Origin: DASZWJ01 sp963813895
GTDB lineage: Bacteria > Pseudomonadota > Gammaproteobacteria > JAURND01
Assembly: GCA_963813895.1 (NCBI GenBank)
Contig: CAWFAS010000003.1
Location: forward strand, 248,001 to 312,000
Length of the DNA: 64,000 nucleotides
Direction of reading: 5' to 3'
Notes under the pieces: model-generated
Seen by the model: only the letters and a program-made list of their open reading frames with translations
Databases searched by the model: none
Told to the model about the DNA's origin: nothing
Made by a program: the position numbers and the translations under genes
Shown here: one piece after another, positions 25,773 to 35,734 of the stretch
Numbering within the stretch: position 1 is the first letter of the stretch
Layout of the letters: every line of letters starts with the position of its first letter

Positions 25773-27791
25773 TTATTGAGCATTTGCGGCATGTCTATCT
25801 TCTGCTTTTTTGCCAGATTTAAGTTCGGCGCTCTTCCCGTCAGAGCTAGCATCTTCCGCATGGTATTCAGGCAAATTAATGGCAGGATTGCGATCAAAAA
25901 ATCCAAAGGGCGCAATTTTGAAAGAAACCTCTGCAGCTGGCATAACTGGCCATTCCTCTGGTCGGGGCATATGATTTAAGCCTACGGTATACCAAAGCAC
26001 CATGTCGACATTTTCCAAGGATTTGTTTTGTTCTGCCCATTGTGCTAAGTCGTTCTGTTGCTTTGCCAAAACGGGGTAAAGACCCATGGCATTCATTTGT
26101 TTTGGATCATAAGGAGTTGCCCAAAGATGATAATTAACAAAGGCGCTATTTTTTTTGACTGCACTGTCCGGCTGTGCATAGGAGACGGTATTGTTTCCAG
26201 GTAATAAGGCATAACCAACGGGTTGACCCAGGCCATTGGTCACGTGAGGGTTAAAAACGACCCAAAAACGGCTGCTTAAAGGGTTCACAAGACGTCTGGC
26301 ATCTAAAGTATTTTTTAGTAATGTTTTACTATGTAAGAAAGCATTGCCGGTTGGATTCTCCGGACCTTGCGGGATACCGGCGGTATTGTGTTCAAATAAC
26401 CAATTCTGTCTGCCGTCAACAGCAAAATTTAAGCGAAAATTAAAAAAATGTTGGTGCAGCGGAGCAGCAATATTTTCAGACACTAGATGCCCAAAACGTT
26501 CGTGATAAGATTTGTCAACGCCTTTGGGCAGCAAAATTCCTGTCAATATGACTTTTACTTCTATACTTGCATCCTGCTTAAAAGTATATTTCACAATATA
26601 ATCATAATTAGCGACAGTTATGGCTGAGACAATGACTAAATTTTGCGCGCGTCGTGATGCATTCGTATCCGTTAAATTACTATCAAAATGTTTCCAGACA
26701 AAACCTCCATATTCTTCATAAATACCTACCGCGTGATTGAATTCTTTAATGTTACCTTCCGGATCAACTGTTGGCAGATTAAGCAACACAGCATTTTCTG
26801 GTACATCGACCCCTTGTTGCAATGGAGTTGACATAAAGCCCAAACCATATTCACTCGCATCCAAAGCCCGACGCCAAATCCATTGCGGATCAGGATCAGC
26901 ATAGGGGACTACAATATCCGATAAAGATACTCGATCCAAAATGGAGCGCCAACGATTATTATCATCATAGGCAATATTATGTAACACTAACCCGTCGCGC
27001 GGATTAAATGAAAGGGTAAAACGCCAATTTTGCCAAGTGAGTTGATAGTCCTTTAATTGAAAACTAGGTCCTTTTGGTTGTTGCATTTGCACATAATTCG
27101 GGGCTTGCCGCAATGGAGCTACCGACTTGCTATCATAAGCGCTGATACTATTAGCTAGTGGCACAATCCCCGTATCAATCACGCTGACTTTTTTAGTAGT
27201 CAAATCCACTATAGCCCCTAAACCTTCTATCGGGCGACCATAAATAAAATCAGTATCATCATGATAAAAAGGAATTGCGCGCACTAAACGATGATTCTCT
27301 AATGATGAGTCATCGAATGCATCCAACACCCAAAGATCTGCAAACACCTTATCTGGGTCTTTAATACCTCTTTTGAGTAAGGCATTACGCCAGCTGGGAT
27401 CTGATTTTAATAATTCGGGCATTAAGTCATAATCGTAGGAGTTGGCAATAGGTTGAACATGGGGTACTTCTTGCCAGGAAACTATCTTGTTCGCAGTAAT
27501 ATCAACCAATACCTCGTAAACTTTATTTTTTTCTCGATTAAATAATGTGATTAATGCTTGACGTTTGCTCTTAGGCACATCTTCAGTCACTTTGGCTGGT
27601 TCAGCAGGTTGGACCATAGCAAAAAATAGATCTTCAGAGTACTGCGGTGCCTTTTTAACAGTAGCTACTATCTGGACTAATTCACTCGCATCAAGCGGAG
27701 CATATGGGGAATTATTAGCATAGGTTACCGAGGTGGGGATAAAAACCAAGAAAATGAAACTAACAATAGCAAGCATAAGTCTTCTTAACAT
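25773..27791 (-). CDS. Secreted copper-containing (primary) amine oxidase
   Basis: 672 aa with a signal peptide (MLRRLMLAIVSFIFLVFIPT). The topaquinone site is visible as VANYDYIVKY (first Tyr of N-Y-D), with copper ligands H-x-H in APLHQHFFNFRLN and a third His in GLNHMPRPEEW. The likely catalytic base is in WRRALDASEYGLG. The protein oxidises primary amines to aldehydes with release of ammonia and H2O2 in the periplasm. The last ~25 residues (DGKSAELKSGKKAEDRH) are a charged tail not typical of the family. It is single, with no assembly or amine-transport genes next to it. Full length for bacterial family members. Confidence 0.9.
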   Translation of the reverse strand: MLRRLMLAIVSFIFLVFIPTSVTYANNSPYAPLDASELVQIVATVKKAPQYSEDLFFAMVQPAEPAKVTEDVPKSKRQALITLFNREKNKVYEVLVDITANKIVSWQEVPHVQPIANSYDYDLMPELLKSDPSWRNALLKRGIKDPDKVFADLWVLDAFDDSSLENHRLVRAIPFYHDDTDFIYGRPIEGLGAIVDLTTKKVSVIDTGIVPLANSISAYDSKSVAPLRQAPNYVQMQQPKGPSFQLKDYQLTWQNWRFTLSFNPRDGLVLHNIAYDDNNRWRSILDRVSLSDIVVPYADPDPQWIWRRALDASEYGLGFMSTPLQQGVDVPENAVLLNLPTVDPEGNIKEFNHAVGIYEEYGGFVWKHFDSNLTDTNASRRAQNLVIVSAITVANYDYIVKYTFKQDASIEVKVILTGILLPKGVDKSYHERFGHLVSENIAAPLHQHFFNFRLNFAVDGRQNWLFEHNTAGIPQGPENPTGNAFLHSKTLLKNTLDARRLVNPLSSRFWVVFNPHVTNGLGQPVGYALLPGNNTVSYAQPDSAVKKNSAFVNYHLWATPYDPKQMNAMGLYPVLAKQQNDLAQWAEQNKSLENVDMVLWYTVGLNHMPRPEEWPVMPAAEVSFKIAPFGFFDRNPAINLPEYHAEDASSDGKSAELKSGKKAEDRHAANAQ

Positions 27792-28106
27792 GAATCGCTC
27801 CTGATTATTTTTTTCAATTTTAGTGACTCCTTGAATTTATGCAACTAGAAAAATCGTTAATTTAGAACATCCATTATTTTACCACTACATTGTATTTTCG
27901 TTACCCAGCTCAAACTATTTTTTTTTGCCACAGTGGTGTGCGCCAAGAATCTAACCCGACCGTCCAAATTTACTTGACCATTACACCCAATGACGGTTGA
28001 CTATGTCTGACAATCATGATTTTTTATATGGAAAAATTCAGCTAACTTGCATGAAAAAATTGTATTCACTTGCCAGCCTTTATTAACAAAACAAAAGGGA
28101 TGTAGA
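27792..28106. other. Intergenic region between divergent genes
   Basis: About 315 bases between the amine oxidase (minus) and the HEAT/ankyrin gene (plus), so it must contain both promoters. I see no repeat, RNA or convincing operator; the segment before 28107 has only a weak aaaaggga ribosome-binding site. Confidence 0.5.
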
Positions 28107-31100
28107 ATGGAAGAGAAAAAAAATATCACACCGGATCGCAAAGAGCATATCCAGAATTCAACGATGACCTCGCTCCTTTTGTCATTTGCCCACAAGGAGA
28201 CACTGGGAAATACTAAATTACCCCCTGAATCTAAAGCTTCTGTTCTGTCGTCCCCACTGCCAGGAGCGTCGCCAGTTCAGCATCATCCCTCTTCATCTGA
28301 CATCGACTCAAAGAACAAACAGACTCTTACCAGTTCTACGGAAACTGACATCTCCATCTCACCGACATTGCCTAAACTGTTTCTTCTCCATCCGGAATTG
28401 GCTGCGAAATATATGCGAAAAGCATTTCAAGGAGATTTTGGTAGTGCGGAATATGATAATTGTTTAGCCTGGATTGCTAATAATAAATATCATCCAAACG
28501 CTGCGCAGATATTAAGTATTTTGGCTAAACTCACTACACAGCGGGGATATGATCGAGCATTACAAGCCTTTTGGTCTGCGTTATGGGCAGCTCCCCATGA
28601 TATAACGCATAAAGCACAGGTATGTTTGCTAGCCCGCTGCTTAGAAGCAGCCCGTTGTGATTCGCGGATTCGACATCGGGATTGGTTGTTGCATGAAGTC
28701 GACATATGGGTGCCCCAGGATGCCAGAAGACTTTATTCTAATAAGAAAGAATATGAGTTCTTATGGGCACTACTCGCTCAAAATCCGCTTGTTCTTAAAC
28801 AAACTAATATACTAGAAAAGTTGCTCTCTGCGCTGCGAGACCAGGAGAGTATGGGTCATCTTCCTGCGCAAACCAGTGCTGCTGAAGCCTTAGGTAAATT
28901 GGGGTCAGCGGCAGCTACTCCCGAGGTATTGAATGCTTTAGTCGCAGCCCTAAAAAATATCGACCCTCCACACAACTTCAGTTTTCTGGGCAATGAAAAG
29001 TACAACGTCCGCGGCAACGCAGCCTTCGCGTTGGGCCAAATGGGAATAGCGGCAATTACATCTAGAGTGTTGAACGCCTTAATTACTACCCTGAAGGATG
29101 AAAACATCATTGTCAGAATCAAAGCAGCACAAGCCTTAGGTAAATTAGGTGCACTGACTACTGCAGTAGATCAGATAATGGCTATTTTAGTCCAAGTCGC
29201 TTTGAAAGAGGAAGAAAGTTTTGTTCGGCGCCCTATTGCCCTGGCACTAAAGCAATTGCAGGAGACTAGCAAATCTAAGCTACCCCCGCTGTTAGTTACT
29301 GCTTTACAAGATACAAACCCCTATGTTCGCGCCAATGCAGTTGAGATATTGGGTCAATTGTGCATAAAGGCCGCTATGCCTCAGATTTTAGATCTTTTGC
29401 TCATCTCGCTAAAAGACAAAGATCCCTATGTTCGCGCGCAAGCTGCTGAGACACTCGGTCAATTGGGAGTAACCGCTGCCAAAAAGGAAGTAGTGATGGC
29501 TTTAACAAATGCTGCCGGAAAAGACACAGAGTTAGGCATCAGAGTCTTAGCAGCTCAAGCACTGGCGCAATTACAAGTTCATGCGGCAATACCCAGTCTC
29601 CTTAGGTTTTTAGTGGATGTGTTACGCAATAAAGAATGGTTTGCTAGATTTTATGCGTCTCAAGCTTTTTGTGCATTGGGACCCATCGCCAACACACCTG
29701 AGGTTGCGGCCGCATTAACCGAGGCGCTACGAGATAAAAACCGACGTATTCGTCTCAATGCAGTTAAGGCGTTAAGCCAAATGGGGAATTGTGCAGCCTC
29801 GCCTGAGACAGTGTCTGCTTTAATAGATATTTTGGCAGACAAAGAATCAGACCTTCATATCAATGGCGCCAGAATACATACCCATGTCTTAACCCTTAAA
29901 TGTCATGCAGCCAAAACATTAGGAAGACTCGGAACAGTAGCGACCACGCCTGAAGTGATAGATCTACTGGCAAGCCTTGTAAATGAATTAGTGCTCGGAG
30001 AGGCGGTAGCCTGGGCGCTTAATACTTTAATCACGCCTGAAAAACTCAATTTTTGTACAGATGATTTCCTGAGAACGTGTAATAATAAAAATGTACATTT
30101 AGCAGGTATACCCTTAACTATCCTAATAGAACACTATTTACTCCGAGAGATGACGCAACAAAAGACACCATCGATACCTGCACTTACTAACCCTTGGTTA
30201 CCATTTGTCATTCGACAGATAGAACATTTACAACCTGGAATAGTTCTCAAAGGCAATAAGTTGATACTTATTACTGATAGCCCTAGCAAATCTATTCCAT
30301 CCAAAGATATATCCTTGCCACGTGCACTTCTTAACGAATTAGATAGGCATTATACCGCTAAAGGTTTACCTTTTATGTTGCACGGGAATCCTTTAGGTCC
30401 TATCGAAAGACTTTTGTCCTCCCATTTTCACAATCCAGAAGTTGCTAAACTATCTTCCCAGAATGAAATCAAGAGCGGGCCATCTGATCAGAAAATTCCT
30501 GAGCGCCAAGAGGAACCTGTGACTTCAGTCGCGATTACACCGATTTCTACCACAACTCCTCCAGAACTGAAATCATTACCGATTGATCAATCAAACTTAT
30601 ATGAGCAATTACTCAACGCCACAATTCAATGGAGTCAGAAACCTAGTGGACAAATTGAATCGAAAACCGTTTCAGTTAATGAAAAAAAGGAAAAAGAAAA
30701 TTCTATTATAGCGTTAAAAAAAATTACGACTGACTATGGATACGATTTGGAAAGTAGCACGGGTTCTCAGTCTGATAATAGCAATAACTTCTATCAGGCT
30801 GTCAGCAATCAACTGTGGCGGCAATTGGGTATTTTGATTCCACCTGAAGATTTACGTGAAAAAGCAGTCGCTCATATGCTTAAAAATCTAGGATTGTATA
30901 CAACTTCAGTTACAGAGAATATGACAGCATTCTTTAATAGCATGAGTCAACCTAGCAGGAAGACTGACGCTGCTCATTGGTACGCATTATCGCGGGCACT
31001 GCATATTAGTTTGGCTATTATACCCAGTGATGGCATGGCACCCCATGTGTATCGCCGGAATAACCCGGTGACTACGGCATATCTGGGTTATACTGTAGGC

Positions 31101-32528
31101 GAGTATTACCATTCTTTAATTCCGCAAAAACTTGTCAATCCCAGATTGGGCCTCATTATCGAAAGCACGTGTATGGATCCTTTATATCCAATGCAATCTT
31201 CACAAAATGATCTTAAAACTTTAGGAATAATGATACCTCCCATCCTGTCATCCAATGAACAAGATGAACGTACCAAGAAATTTTTGATCGCGATTAATCG
31301 AAGTGATGTCACGAGGGTAAAAGAATGTTTGGATAAAGGTCTTTCCCCAACAGCACTGGATTGCAGTTGGAGTATCGCGCCGATTTTTTTAGCAGCGTGT
31401 GCAGGCTCTATCCCGGTACTGGAAGTATTACTTGCCGCTGACCTGACCAAAGAGCTATTAAAACAAAAAGATAAATCTGGAAATACTACTTTATTTTTCG
31501 CTGCACGAAGCGGACGTACAGCTGCAGTGGAATGGTTGTTTGAGCAGGGCATCTCGGCCATAGCAGCCAATAATGATGGCCATACGCCTTTATCTGCAGC
31601 CATTAAAAATGGGCACGTGGCCACAGTGCAATACTTATTATTAAAGACTGCGCCGATATTAACCAAAGAGTTGAGCGCATTGGCAACCACTCACCCAATG
31701 AAAGATTATTTGCGACAATATGCTACAAAACGCAAGGGTTCATATGGCGGCATTGAACAACAATTTACGCCGCAAAACATTCCGCAAGAATCTGTGCCAC
31801 TTATCCAGACAACCCAAGAATCTATCAGTACGAATGATACCGTTACGACCAGTAGCAGTGCCTCATCAGTAGTCAATAATCAAGTGATGATTACTCAGAT
31901 ACCCCCACAGAGTGAAACATTAACCCCCCCCTCTTTACCCGGATCATCGCTCGAGACCAGCTCATTATCTATAGTTCAGTTACCTGAAAATTCCGTTAAG
32001 AATGAAGAAAAAAAATCTCTTTCTATATTGCCAATCACAAACGCTGAAAATTTACTGCTTCCATCTCCAGAACCAGATTCTGCACTTGAACTACAACACA
32101 TAGACCCCTTTATACAAAAATTAACAGAACTCATGAATAAGGGCTATATTTTTTCCATTACTCGACAGCATAATGAAAAGCTATCGTTGCAATTCACTGC
32201 GATGAATTACGTCTTAGCAGCTCAAGATGAGATAAAGAAGGAGCTAGTAGAAATCAGCGCACGACTACGGGAACTATTAAATAATAACGGCATTACTTTC
32301 AACATTGGTCAATTCAAACCTGATTGGAATCAATGGACATTAACTATCACGGCAGAATCTAAAGAGCTAAATAAATTAGCTAAATTATTGTATACAGCTA
32401 AGGTTAATCTGCAACATTTGAATAAAAATCCAGGTTTCTTCCAACGCTCCATCATTGCTTCAATTGCTGATGACTCTGAACCTCCAGATATTAGTGAGAG
32501 CAAGGGGTATAGCTGTTTAATTATGTGA
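28107..32528 (+). CDS. HEAT-repeat / OTU-like / ankyrin protein with CaaX box (CLIM), putative effector
   Basis: 1473 aa from ATG 28107 (MEEKKNITPDRKEH); the upstream ATG 28047 lacks a ribosome-binding site. No signal peptide. Residues ~250-640 are about ten HEAT/Armadillo-type repeats (VRGNAAFALGQMGIAAITSR, VRAQAAETLGQLGVTAA). Residues ~885-1010 resemble an OTU cysteine-protease fold (NNFYQAVSNQLWRQLG ... WYALSRALHISLAIIPSDG ... GYTVGEYYHSL), but the catalytic Cys position is Asn while the His is kept. Residues ~1060-1200 are ankyrin repeats (SGNTTLFFAARSGRTAAVEW). A Ser/Thr/Pro linker and a C-terminal helical domain follow, ending SKGYSCLIM. Eukaryote-like modules plus the CaaX tail point to a translocated, host-prenylated effector. 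That is inference; translocation is not shown by sequence. Confidence 0.75.
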   Translation: MEEKKNITPDRKEHIQNSTMTSLLLSFAHKETLGNTKLPPESKASVLSSPLPGASPVQHHPSSSDIDSKNKQTLTSSTETDISISPTLPKLFLLHPELAAKYMRKAFQGDFGSAEYDNCLAWIANNKYHPNAAQILSILAKLTTQRGYDRALQAFWSALWAAPHDITHKAQVCLLARCLEAARCDSRIRHRDWLLHEVDIWVPQDARRLYSNKKEYEFLWALLAQNPLVLKQTNILEKLLSALRDQESMGHLPAQTSAAEALGKLGSAAATPEVLNALVAALKNIDPPHNFSFLGNEKYNVRGNAAFALGQMGIAAITSRVLNALITTLKDENIIVRIKAAQALGKLGALTTAVDQIMAILVQVALKEEESFVRRPIALALKQLQETSKSKLPPLLVTALQDTNPYVRANAVEILGQLCIKAAMPQILDLLLISLKDKDPYVRAQAAETLGQLGVTAAKKEVVMALTNAAGKDTELGIRVLAAQALAQLQVHAAIPSLLRFLVDVLRNKEWFARFYASQAFCALGPIANTPEVAAALTEALRDKNRRIRLNAVKALSQMGNCAASPETVSALIDILADKESDLHINGARIHTHVLTLKCHAAKTLGRLGTVATTPEVIDLLASLVNELVLGEAVAWALNTLITPEKLNFCTDDFLRTCNNKNVHLAGIPLTILIEHYLLREMTQQKTPSIPALTNPWLPFVIRQIEHLQPGIVLKGNKLILITDSPSKSIPSKDISLPRALLNELDRHYTAKGLPFMLHGNPLGPIERLLSSHFHNPEVAKLSSQNEIKSGPSDQKIPERQEEPVTSVAITPISTTTPPELKSLPIDQSNLYEQLLNATIQWSQKPSGQIESKTVSVNEKKEKENSIIALKKITTDYGYDLESSTGSQSDNSNNFYQAVSNQLWRQLGILIPPEDLREKAVAHMLKNLGLYTTSVTENMTAFFNSMSQPSRKTDAAHWYALSRALHISLAIIPSDGMAPHVYRRNNPVTTAYLGYTVGEYYHSLIPQKLVNPRLGLIIESTCMDPLYPMQSSQNDLKTLGIMIPPILSSNEQDERTKKFLIAINRSDVTRVKECLDKGLSPTALDCSWSIAPIFLAACAGSIPVLEVLLAADLTKELLKQKDKSGNTTLFFAARSGRTAAVEWLFEQGISAIAANNDGHTPLSAAIKNGHVATVQYLLLKTAPILTKELSALATTHPMKDYLRQYATKRKGSYGGIEQQFTPQNIPQESVPLIQTTQESISTNDTVTTSSSASSVVNNQVMITQIPPQSETLTPPSLPGSSLETSSLSIVQLPENSVKNEEKKSLSILPITNAENLLLPSPEPDSALELQHIDPFIQKLTELMNKGYIFSITRQHNEKLSLQFTAMNYVLAAQDEIKKELVEISARLRELLNNNGITFNIGQFKPDWNQWTLTITAESKELNKLAKLLYTAKVNLQHLNKNPGFFQRSIIASIADDSEPPDISESKGYSCLIM

Positions 32529-32690
32529 TTTTATATTAATTTATGCTTAAACCACAGCAGTGTAAGTTAGATAACTCGGCCGCTAGAAACTTTGGAATAT
32601 TTTCTAATATTCGCTTAAGGATTGCAGACTATTATAACTACAAGTAACTGAGAGTAGGTTAATAGTGCAAAGTTAAACTAACTAGAGGGC

Positions 32691-33971
32691 ATGTATATGG
32701 AACAAAAACCGCAGACCGTTGATTTAGTAAATGATTGTTCATATATTGTAATAGATGAGTCAATAGAAAAGGATTGTTCATTTATTGTAATAAACGATGG
32801 GTTAGGAGAAGAGGAACAGAGTAGCAATGTTTCGAAGCTTTCAACTTTGCCTCGATCGGAGAGTAGCATTAATGGGGACGAGCCTCTTCCCGGGTCCTCT
32901 TCGTCCTGGTTTTATCCAGAAGATCCAATTATTAAACGTCCTCTTTTAAAGGACAAAAAAAAACCTAGTCATAACCTGGAAGACCCGATGTTACAAGATT
33001 TTGAGGAACCGAGTAGCGATTTCAAGCTTTCTACTTTGCCTCGATCGGAGAGCAGCATTAATGGGGGCGAGTCTCTTCTTCCCTCATCCTCTTCGTCCTG
33101 GTTTCATACACAAGATTCAATTATTAAATATCCTCTTTTTAACGATAAAAAACAATCTAGTCATAACCTCAAACACCAGATGTTACAAGATTTGATTGAT
33201 GTGGGTTTACCTAATTTTATTTGGGATTTATTAAGATTTTATAACATCAAAGTTGGTGGTTCTCCATTGCAAATAGCTAAACTGAGCGCCAGTTATATTG
33301 CCCCACCATTGGTTGGCTACTTTTTCTTGACAGATGCCGCACTTAAAATTACAGAGAATTACAATAAAAATGGCAACGATTTGCGTGAAGCATGTAAAAG
33401 TTATGCTAAGTCGTTAACCTTAAGTGGAGTTCTTATTAAAGGGAGCGGCATTGTCGGAGCTAATGTAGGATTTGAGACAGCTTATTCTATCATCCAAGGC
33501 TATTGTGGACCAAAATTTACCGATAACTTGATAAAAGCTTGCGTCACATCCAGCACAGAAGCTGCCTCTGCGTTAATTCAAAAAACTCTGGAAGCCTCTT
33601 TTGCAAAATGCGAAGGTAAACATATCTCCCCATCTGAAATTGCCAAAACTACGTTGCAAACTTTCGGTCGTGCTTTTTTGTTTACTTTAATGGAAGAGTA
33701 CAATCTTCGTGGATTTTCTGCTAACAATCAGGGCATCATTCAAGCCATAATTAATTTATCTAATGCTGCATTAGTCGGTGCAGTTACCTCTTTAACATCG
33801 ACTGCTGCTTCAGTATTTGCATCAAAAATAGGCAATACGGTTTCCGAAGCAAAAAATAGTTTACTTTTCAAAACACCGAGAAACAGAGACAATGGATCCT
33901 CCACAGGTACAAGTACTGATTATGGCGTAGATGATCAAGAAGGGTCGGAGGTAGAATATAATCTAGTTTAG
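32691..33971 (+). CDS. Effector-like protein with N-terminal tandem duplication and hydrophobic C-terminal half
   Basis: 426 aa from ATG 32691, after agaggg. Residues ~1-45 contain two short copies of DCS(Y/F)IVI(D/N). Residues ~49-175 are two in-frame copies of a 63-residue unit starting KLSTLPRSESSING and including SSSSWF and SHNL; the DNA unit is 189 bp (32835 and 33024). Residues ~190-370 are helical and partly hydrophobic, with small-residue-rich segments (SASYIAPPLVGYFFLTDAA, LSGVLIKGSGIVGANVGFE, NAALVGAVTSLTSTAASVF) that could insert into membranes. The C-terminus is acidic and disordered. No known domain. It follows the HEAT/ankyrin gene in the same direction, and the region looks like an effector cluster. 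Confidence 0.65.
   Translation: MYMEQKPQTVDLVNDCSYIVIDESIEKDCSFIVINDGLGEEEQSSNVSKLSTLPRSESSINGDEPLPGSSSSWFYPEDPIIKRPLLKDKKKPSHNLEDPMLQDFEEPSSDFKLSTLPRSESSINGGESLLPSSSSSWFHTQDSIIKYPLFNDKKQSSHNLKHQMLQDLIDVGLPNFIWDLLRFYNIKVGGSPLQIAKLSASYIAPPLVGYFFLTDAALKITENYNKNGNDLREACKSYAKSLTLSGVLIKGSGIVGANVGFETAYSIIQGYCGPKFTDNLIKACVTSSTEAASALIQKTLEASFAKCEGKHISPSEIAKTTLQTFGRAFLFTLMEEYNLRGFSANNQGIIQAIINLSNAALVGAVTSLTSTAASVFASKIGNTVSEAKNSLLFKTPRNRDNGSSTGTSTDYGVDDQEGSEVEYNLV
32835..33212. repeat. Tandem 189-bp in-frame duplication inside the effector-like gene
   Basis: The two units (32835-33023, 33024-33212) start aagctttc(a/t)actttgcct and share cgatcggagag(t/c)agcatt and later tagtcataacct. Divergence is moderate, so the duplication is not brand new. 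Confidence 0.8.
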
Positions 33972-34434
33972 ACTTAACTGCTCCCGCTATAGCCAGCTCA
34001 GTCCCGTCGTCCCGCGGCTTGTCCGCGGGATCCAGGAAAAAGCTAACAGAAACCTCATTTTTGGATCCCACGGACAAGCCGTGGGACGACGGAATGAGCA
34101 GTTACATTTAGGCAACCCCTCTCCCTAACCCTCTCCCGCAAGGGGAGAGGGGATACAGTGCTTTTCCAAAAAATGGGAGCGAATTATCCAACAAATCCCC
34201 CGTGAGGGGTGAGGGAGAGACTTCCGGCATTGAGGTATCTATACTTTACCATTTCTCCTCTTTGCACTATAACCCCTCTCCCATTGCGGGAGAGGGGTTG
34301 CTTGCTACAAGCACCCAAGACATTCCCTCTACGAACCATACCAAAACTATGCATGAAATAAATCAGTTAACTGATTTATTTGCACACCTACCAACATCAA
34401 AACACCCTGCCTGCTTGAAAGCAGGAAATCACAA
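33972..34434. repeat. Intergenic cluster of palindromic and inverted repeats
   Basis: No gene in ~460 bases between convergent genes. At 33997-34098 there is a 100-bp palindrome (arms ccgtcgtcccgcggcttgtc and complement, each reaching GGATCC). At 34114-34160 and 34209-34310 there are several cccctctccc / gggagagggg pairs. These structures may act as bidirectional terminators. Confidence 0.75.
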
Positions 34435-35709
34435 CTAGTCTCTAGTTTTCCCAAACTCGGATTGAGCCGCCAAAGCTAAACCCAAACCTACACTACCAAA
34501 CATATCTCCGTAGACACTTTTCGCATATGGAAATAATTGACTAATTTCAGTTTGTATAATCGGTATCTGAGACGATCCACCGGTAAAGAATATCGCTTGG
34601 ATGCTTTCTGGTTTAACTTTTGCTTGTGTAAGAATACCGTGTATTTTGGAAATTAATTGATCGCGAAACTTACTAATTATATTATTAAATTGTTGACAAC
34701 TAACATCAATGGAAAGTTCACCTTCAATGAAATCTAAATTGAAAGAACAAACCTCAAGATGACTTAAAGTTTTTTTCCCTTCTTCGGCCACATACAAAAT
34801 ACGATGACCTTGTTTATTTTTAAGCACTGTAATTAAACGTTCCATTAGCGGTTTCTCATAAGCAGCAAGATAAATTTGTTTTACTGCATTAATGGAACTG
34901 TGCTCATATAATTGTCGCAAGGTATGCCAGGTTGTAAGGTCAAAATAAAAACTTGTTGGCACAACGATATCGCAACTGGAACCTTTCATCAAAGAGCCCA
35001 TACCTAATAGTGGCATGATGGTGTCTAAGCTTAACTGCTTATCAAAATTATTGCCGCCAATATGAATACCCCCATAACCAAGCACATCTGCGGAACGATC
35101 TTTCGAATGACCACCTGGCTGCAACTTAATGATAGTGAAATCAGAAGTGCCCCCACCTATATCCACGATTAATGCCAGCTCTTCCTTTAATAAAGTTTTT
35201 TCATAGGTAAGTCCAGCTGCAAATGGTTCGAATTTAAATATTATATTTTTGAAACCTTGTGCTCTTACAATGCCTTCAAGGGTTTCCTGAGCCAGTTGAT
35301 CTTTTTCAAGATCGTGATCATGAAACTTAACTGGACGGCCCACCACGACATTCTCAATGTCCATACCTAAAAAATTTTCGGCTTTGTTTTTCATATAGGC
35401 TATAAAACTACCTAATATTTCTGTATAAGGTACCAACTTATTCTGGATAACCGTTTTTTTAAACATCAATGAAGAACCCAATATCGACTTTAAGGACATC
35501 ATTAAACGCCCTGGCTCATCATTTAAATATTCATTTACGGCGTGATTGCCAAAAGCACAAGTTTTTGTTTCTGAATTATAAAAAATTGCGGAGCGCAAGG
35601 TGGGTTTATTGTTTTCAAGAGCAATCAGTTGACACTCGCCATTAACGCATACTCCAATAGTAGAATTGCTTGTGCCAAAATCTAACCCACAATAAGCTGA
35701 GGCTTTCAT
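34435..35709 (-). CDS. YegD-like Hsp70/actin-fold ATPase
   Basis: 424 aa from ATG 35709 with AAGGAG upstream. The nucleotide-binding motifs of the Hsp70/actin fold are present: phosphate-1 GLDFGTSNSTIGV near residue 8, phosphate-2 IVDIGGGTSDFTII near 185, and the adenosine motif FFTGGSSQIPII near 390. The length matches YegD-type chaperones, which lack the substrate-binding domain of DnaK. It starts 25 nt after the NB-ARC/TPR gene and is surely co-transcribed with it, so a chaperone or regulator for that large protein is a natural guess. No J-domain partner nearby. Confidence 0.8.
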   Translation of the reverse strand: MKASAYCGLDFGTSNSTIGVCVNGECQLIALENNKPTLRSAIFYNSETKTCAFGNHAVNEYLNDEPGRLMMSLKSILGSSLMFKKTVIQNKLVPYTEILGSFIAYMKNKAENFLGMDIENVVVGRPVKFHDHDLEKDQLAQETLEGIVRAQGFKNIIFKFEPFAAGLTYEKTLLKEELALIVDIGGGTSDFTIIKLQPGGHSKDRSADVLGYGGIHIGGNNFDKQLSLDTIMPLLGMGSLMKGSSCDIVVPTSFYFDLTTWHTLRQLYEHSSINAVKQIYLAAYEKPLMERLITVLKNKQGHRILYVAEEGKKTLSHLEVCSFNLDFIEGELSIDVSCQQFNNIISKFRDQLISKIHGILTQAKVKPESIQAIFFTGGSSQIPIIQTEISQLFPYAKSVYGDMFGSVGLGLALAAQSEFGKTRD

Positions 35710-35734
35710 ATTAGTCTCCTTGAAAAATTTACCC

